Assembly: GCA_001599975.1 (NCBI GenBank)
Contig: BCIO01000008.1
Location: 124,001-188,000 of the forward strand
Length of the DNA stretch: 64,000 nt
Direction: 5' to 3'
Source of the DNA: Cystobasidiopsis lactophilus
Lineage: Eukaryota > Basidiomycota > Agaricostilbomycetes > Agaricostilbales > Chionosphaeraceae
Positions 61,875 through 64,000 of the stretch are shown here, one piece after another. Below the pieces are notes generated by a model that did no database searches, had not been told where the DNA came from, and saw nothing but the letters and a program-made list of their open reading frames with translations. The first letter of the stretch is position 1. Each line of letters begins with the position of its first letter. A program made the position numbers and the translations under genes.

Positions 61875-62178
61875 CTGTTCCATCTCAAGGTCGTCGGTTC
61901 AAATCCGACAAGGTAGGCACTGTTCAGGACCTTTTGAGGAGCTAGAGTTGACGCCGAAGTCAGGGTCGTGCATGGCATTCCAATTTTTTTGCCACCGGCT
62001 CTGAGCGGCGCCCTCCTCCATTTTTGCCTTCTGTTCCATCTCAAAGGTCGTCGGTTCTCAAATCCGACAAGGTAGGCACTGTTCAGGACCTTTTGAGGAG
62101 CTAGAGTTGACGCGAAGTCAGGGTCGTGCATGGCATTCCAATTTTTTTGCCACCGGCTCTGAGCGGCGCCCTCCTCTC
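61875..62178 (+). repeat. Tandem direct repeat, about 145 nt x 2
   Basis: Two nearly identical units (61875-62018 and 62031-62178), period 156 nt including a 12-nt spacer. Each starts CTGTTCCATCTCAA, passes a tRNA-like T arm and ends GAGCGGCGCCCTCCTC. The units differ by a few single-base indels. Confidence 0.92.
61893..61909 (+). tRNA. tRNA-like T arm (probable remnant)
   Basis: GTCGG, a seven-base loop TTCAAAT and CCGAC form a perfect T arm and contain a B-box match (GGTTCAAATCC), followed by AAGGTAGG like an acceptor strand. In the second repeat unit the loop is two bases longer. I cannot find a matching 5' acceptor strand or a convincing anticodon arm upstream, so I call this a tRNA-derived remnant or the 3' part of an intron-containing tRNA, not a complete gene. 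Confidence 0.35.
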
Positions 62179-62631
62179 CCTTTGACGACCATGTGGCTTC
62201 CGCTGCTTCTTTTCATGAACGTATTGTGGCTTTGTGTTAACCTGCTCGATCGTTGGACGGAGCCCCTCAGCTCGTCGGAAAGGCATGAATCAATGCAAAT
62301 CGACCTTCGCTTGCTCTGGCCTCGCATCGAAATACCTCGTTTGCTGCTGCTCCCACTCCCAAACACCCGAAAAGTATAGCACCATGCAGAATGCCATCCC
62401 AAACGAGCCTGTATTTGTGTGTTGATTGGCCTCCTTTCAATCTCGCCCGAACCAAGATTTTCGAGATTTTTATCTGGTCGTGTTGTTGTGTTGTCTCTCC
62501 ACGCATTGTGGTCTGGCCCATCATTGCCTTAAAGGTCGCCCTTTACCTCTTCTTCCCTCATCAGCTTCCCTCTCAGCCACCCACCAGCTTCAGTCTTTCC
62601 ACTTCTTACAGCACCCTCATTTCAACCAATC

Positions 62632-64000
62632 ATGAAGGCCTCTGTCCAATCCCTCATCATCATCGCTCTGGCGTACCACCAAACTGTTGCTGCTCTTGCT
62701 GTCGGCCCTGATGCTGCTCTCGGCCAAGTCCAAGGCGTCGCTGCTCATGCTCCTGTCCACCCACCTGCTCTCCCCATCGGCTCTGTCCAAAAGGTTAGCC
62801 ATCTCAGTTCGAAAGAATGATCCTTGTTCTAAGAGCCGTTTCACAGCGCGGCAAGAAGGGCGGTCTGCCTACAGACACCGTCACCAACTTGGTCAAGGGC
62901 GAAGTCAAGAAGGTTCAGCACGGCGGTGTAAGCTTTGACTTCCATACTATTGTCCCAATCTCACAAATGAAGTCTCACAGCGCTCCCTGCCCGGTCCTGC
63001 CGCCAAGGTCGCCGAAGTCCCTCTGAAAGTGGTGGGCACAGTCAAGCACGTCGCTGTTCGTCTTTCCCTCCATGCGCCAAATAGCTCTTCTGAACGCGTT
63101 AGAAACACAGCGTGGTGCTCCCAAGCCCCCTGCTGCCGTTGGTCACGTCCCTGCTGCCGCCGCCAAACAAGTCAAGTCGGTGGTGAGAGCGCACCTTGGG
63201 CAATGCGCTCGCCACTAGCTGACGAAATCTCCCAGGCTGGAATTCCACTTGGAGTTGCAGGCAAAGCGACTGGCCAAAAGGTGCCCCGCGCTGATCTGCC
63301 CGTCTCCCCCGACACGGTCACTTCCACCGCGGGCCAAGTCGCTGGCTCGCTGCCCAAGCCGCCAGCCAATCTGCCTGCTGCCGCACCTCAAGCTCCTGCC
63401 CTCCCAAATGCGCCTGCTGCTCCTGCCCTCCCCCAGGCCCCCGTCGCTCTTCCTCAAGCCCCGGCGGCTCTGCCTGTTGCTCTGCCCGCCAATGGCAAGG
63501 TTTGTTGTCTCCGTTCTCGCTGCTCAGAACGGCCTTTCTAATATTCATTTTAGCGCGCCGATCTTCCCATTGCCAAGCCCGCCGTCCACCTGCCCGTCAA
63601 AGCTCCCGCCGTCGCCGACGAGGTGGCCAAGAAGGTCAAGACTCCTGTATGCTACGCGCTCCCTTTACATGTGCCTCTTCTTACAACCTCGTGATCAGCG
63701 CCACACCATCCCTTTGGCCGTTCACGGCGTGGTCATCCACCTGCAAGAGCACGCCAACGAGGCCCACACCGCCCTCGACGCGCTGAACCATGCCACCTCC
63801 GCCTCGGCCAGCATCAAATCGTTCGCGGCCAAGCTCACCTCCACCGCCCATAGCTTTACTGTTCGTTTCCTTTTCCCTCCTTCTTGTCGTGATGGGCATG
63901 AACCCCAAGTGGCGAATGAACAGAAAGAGTCTCCTTTGCCCGCCAAGGACGTCCAGGTCGTCTTCAACACGGTCGCCAACACCGTTGTCCCTCGGTTCCA
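62632..64000 (+). CDS. Secreted Pro/Ala-rich protein (runs off the window)
   Basis: Starts MKASVQSLIIIALAYHQ with a signal peptide ending near VAALA. Exons seen begin at 62632, 62847, about 62981, 63112, about 63237, 63555 and later, all joined in phase 0. Dibasic sites (VQKRGKKGG, NGKRADLP) are possible Kex2 cleavage sites. The middle is Pro/Ala-rich low complexity (PANLPAAAPQAPALPNAP), followed by a helical part with VIHLQEHANEAHTALDAL. No lipid anchor is visible before the window ends. Function unknown; an extracellular or wall-associated protein, possibly processed into peptides, is plausible. Confidence 0.62.

Larger units (their letters stand above)
61271..62631. other. Intergenic with tandem repeat and tRNA-like piece
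   Basis: About 1.36 kb. Holds the 3' end of the dikinase gene, an A-box-like stretch (AGCTAGTTGGTAGAGC at about 61357-61372), the tandem repeat at 61875-62178 and the promoter of the secreted protein. Confidence 0.55.

Noticed and set aside
61868-62286. Minus-strand frames reading YLVGFEPTTLRWN and similar
   Set aside because: This is the usual false protein produced by translating the antisense of a tRNA T arm, here duplicated in the tandem repeat.

Overview
The window is fungal nuclear DNA. Genes are dense on both strands and most are broken by several short (about 35-90 nt) GT-AG introns. The set includes two cytosolic ribosomal proteins, a mitochondrial ADP/ATP carrier, SWC4/DMAP1 and Stm1. 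A DUF7918-type protein, fungal-type protein kinases, a NACHT-WD40 protein and a 15-exon carrier gene suggest a basidiomycete, perhaps a yeast-like Pucciniomycotina lineage; that placement is inference from gene style. I saw no bacterial operon, CRISPR array, LTR element, LINE or intact transposon.

Layout. 1-9 kb: Stm1-like ribosome-binding protein (3' part outside the window), ADP/ATP carrier, acetoin-type short-chain dehydrogenase, tubulin-tyrosine-ligase family protein, a DUF7918-like protein and a short unknown gene. 9-20 kb: UNC-93-like transporter, small acidic protein, unknown 343-residue protein, fungal-type kinase, four-span membrane protein. 20-32 kb: single-span mucin-like membrane protein, hexose-type sugar transporter, Ser-rich protein, small Cys/Trp-rich protein, then SWC4, whose 5' end is copied about 1.9 kb upstream. 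32-43 kb: gene-poor stretches around a Myb/SANT-like protein and tiny membrane-protein candidates, then a PRISE-type reductase and RPL43. 44-50 kb: an unknown gene and a tandem pair of paralogous kinase-like genes, one lacking key catalytic residues, then RPL16. 52-58 kb: NACHT-WD40 NLR-like protein with homogenised WD units, and a GPI-anchored-type surface protein. 58-64 kb: a phosphoenolpyruvate-synthase/rifampicin-phosphotransferase-like dikinase, a tandem repeat carrying a tRNA-like T arm, and a secreted Pro/Ala-rich protein that runs off the window.

Most genes are independent housekeeping or accessory genes rather than a pathway cluster. The parts most worth a second look are the NLR-like gene with the nearby kinase/pseudokinase pair, the bacterial-style dikinase, and the copied SWC4 promoter-exon fragment. 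Exon boundaries were worked out by hand from splice signals and reading frame. Where exon sums came to whole codons (ADP/ATP carrier, SDR, TTL, DUF7918-like, SWC4, RPL43, RPL16, dikinase, kinases at 14.4 and 46.5 kb and others) the models are firm. For the UNC-93, sugar transporter, Myb-like, PRISE, GPI and NLR genes only the outer limits and the main exons are firm.
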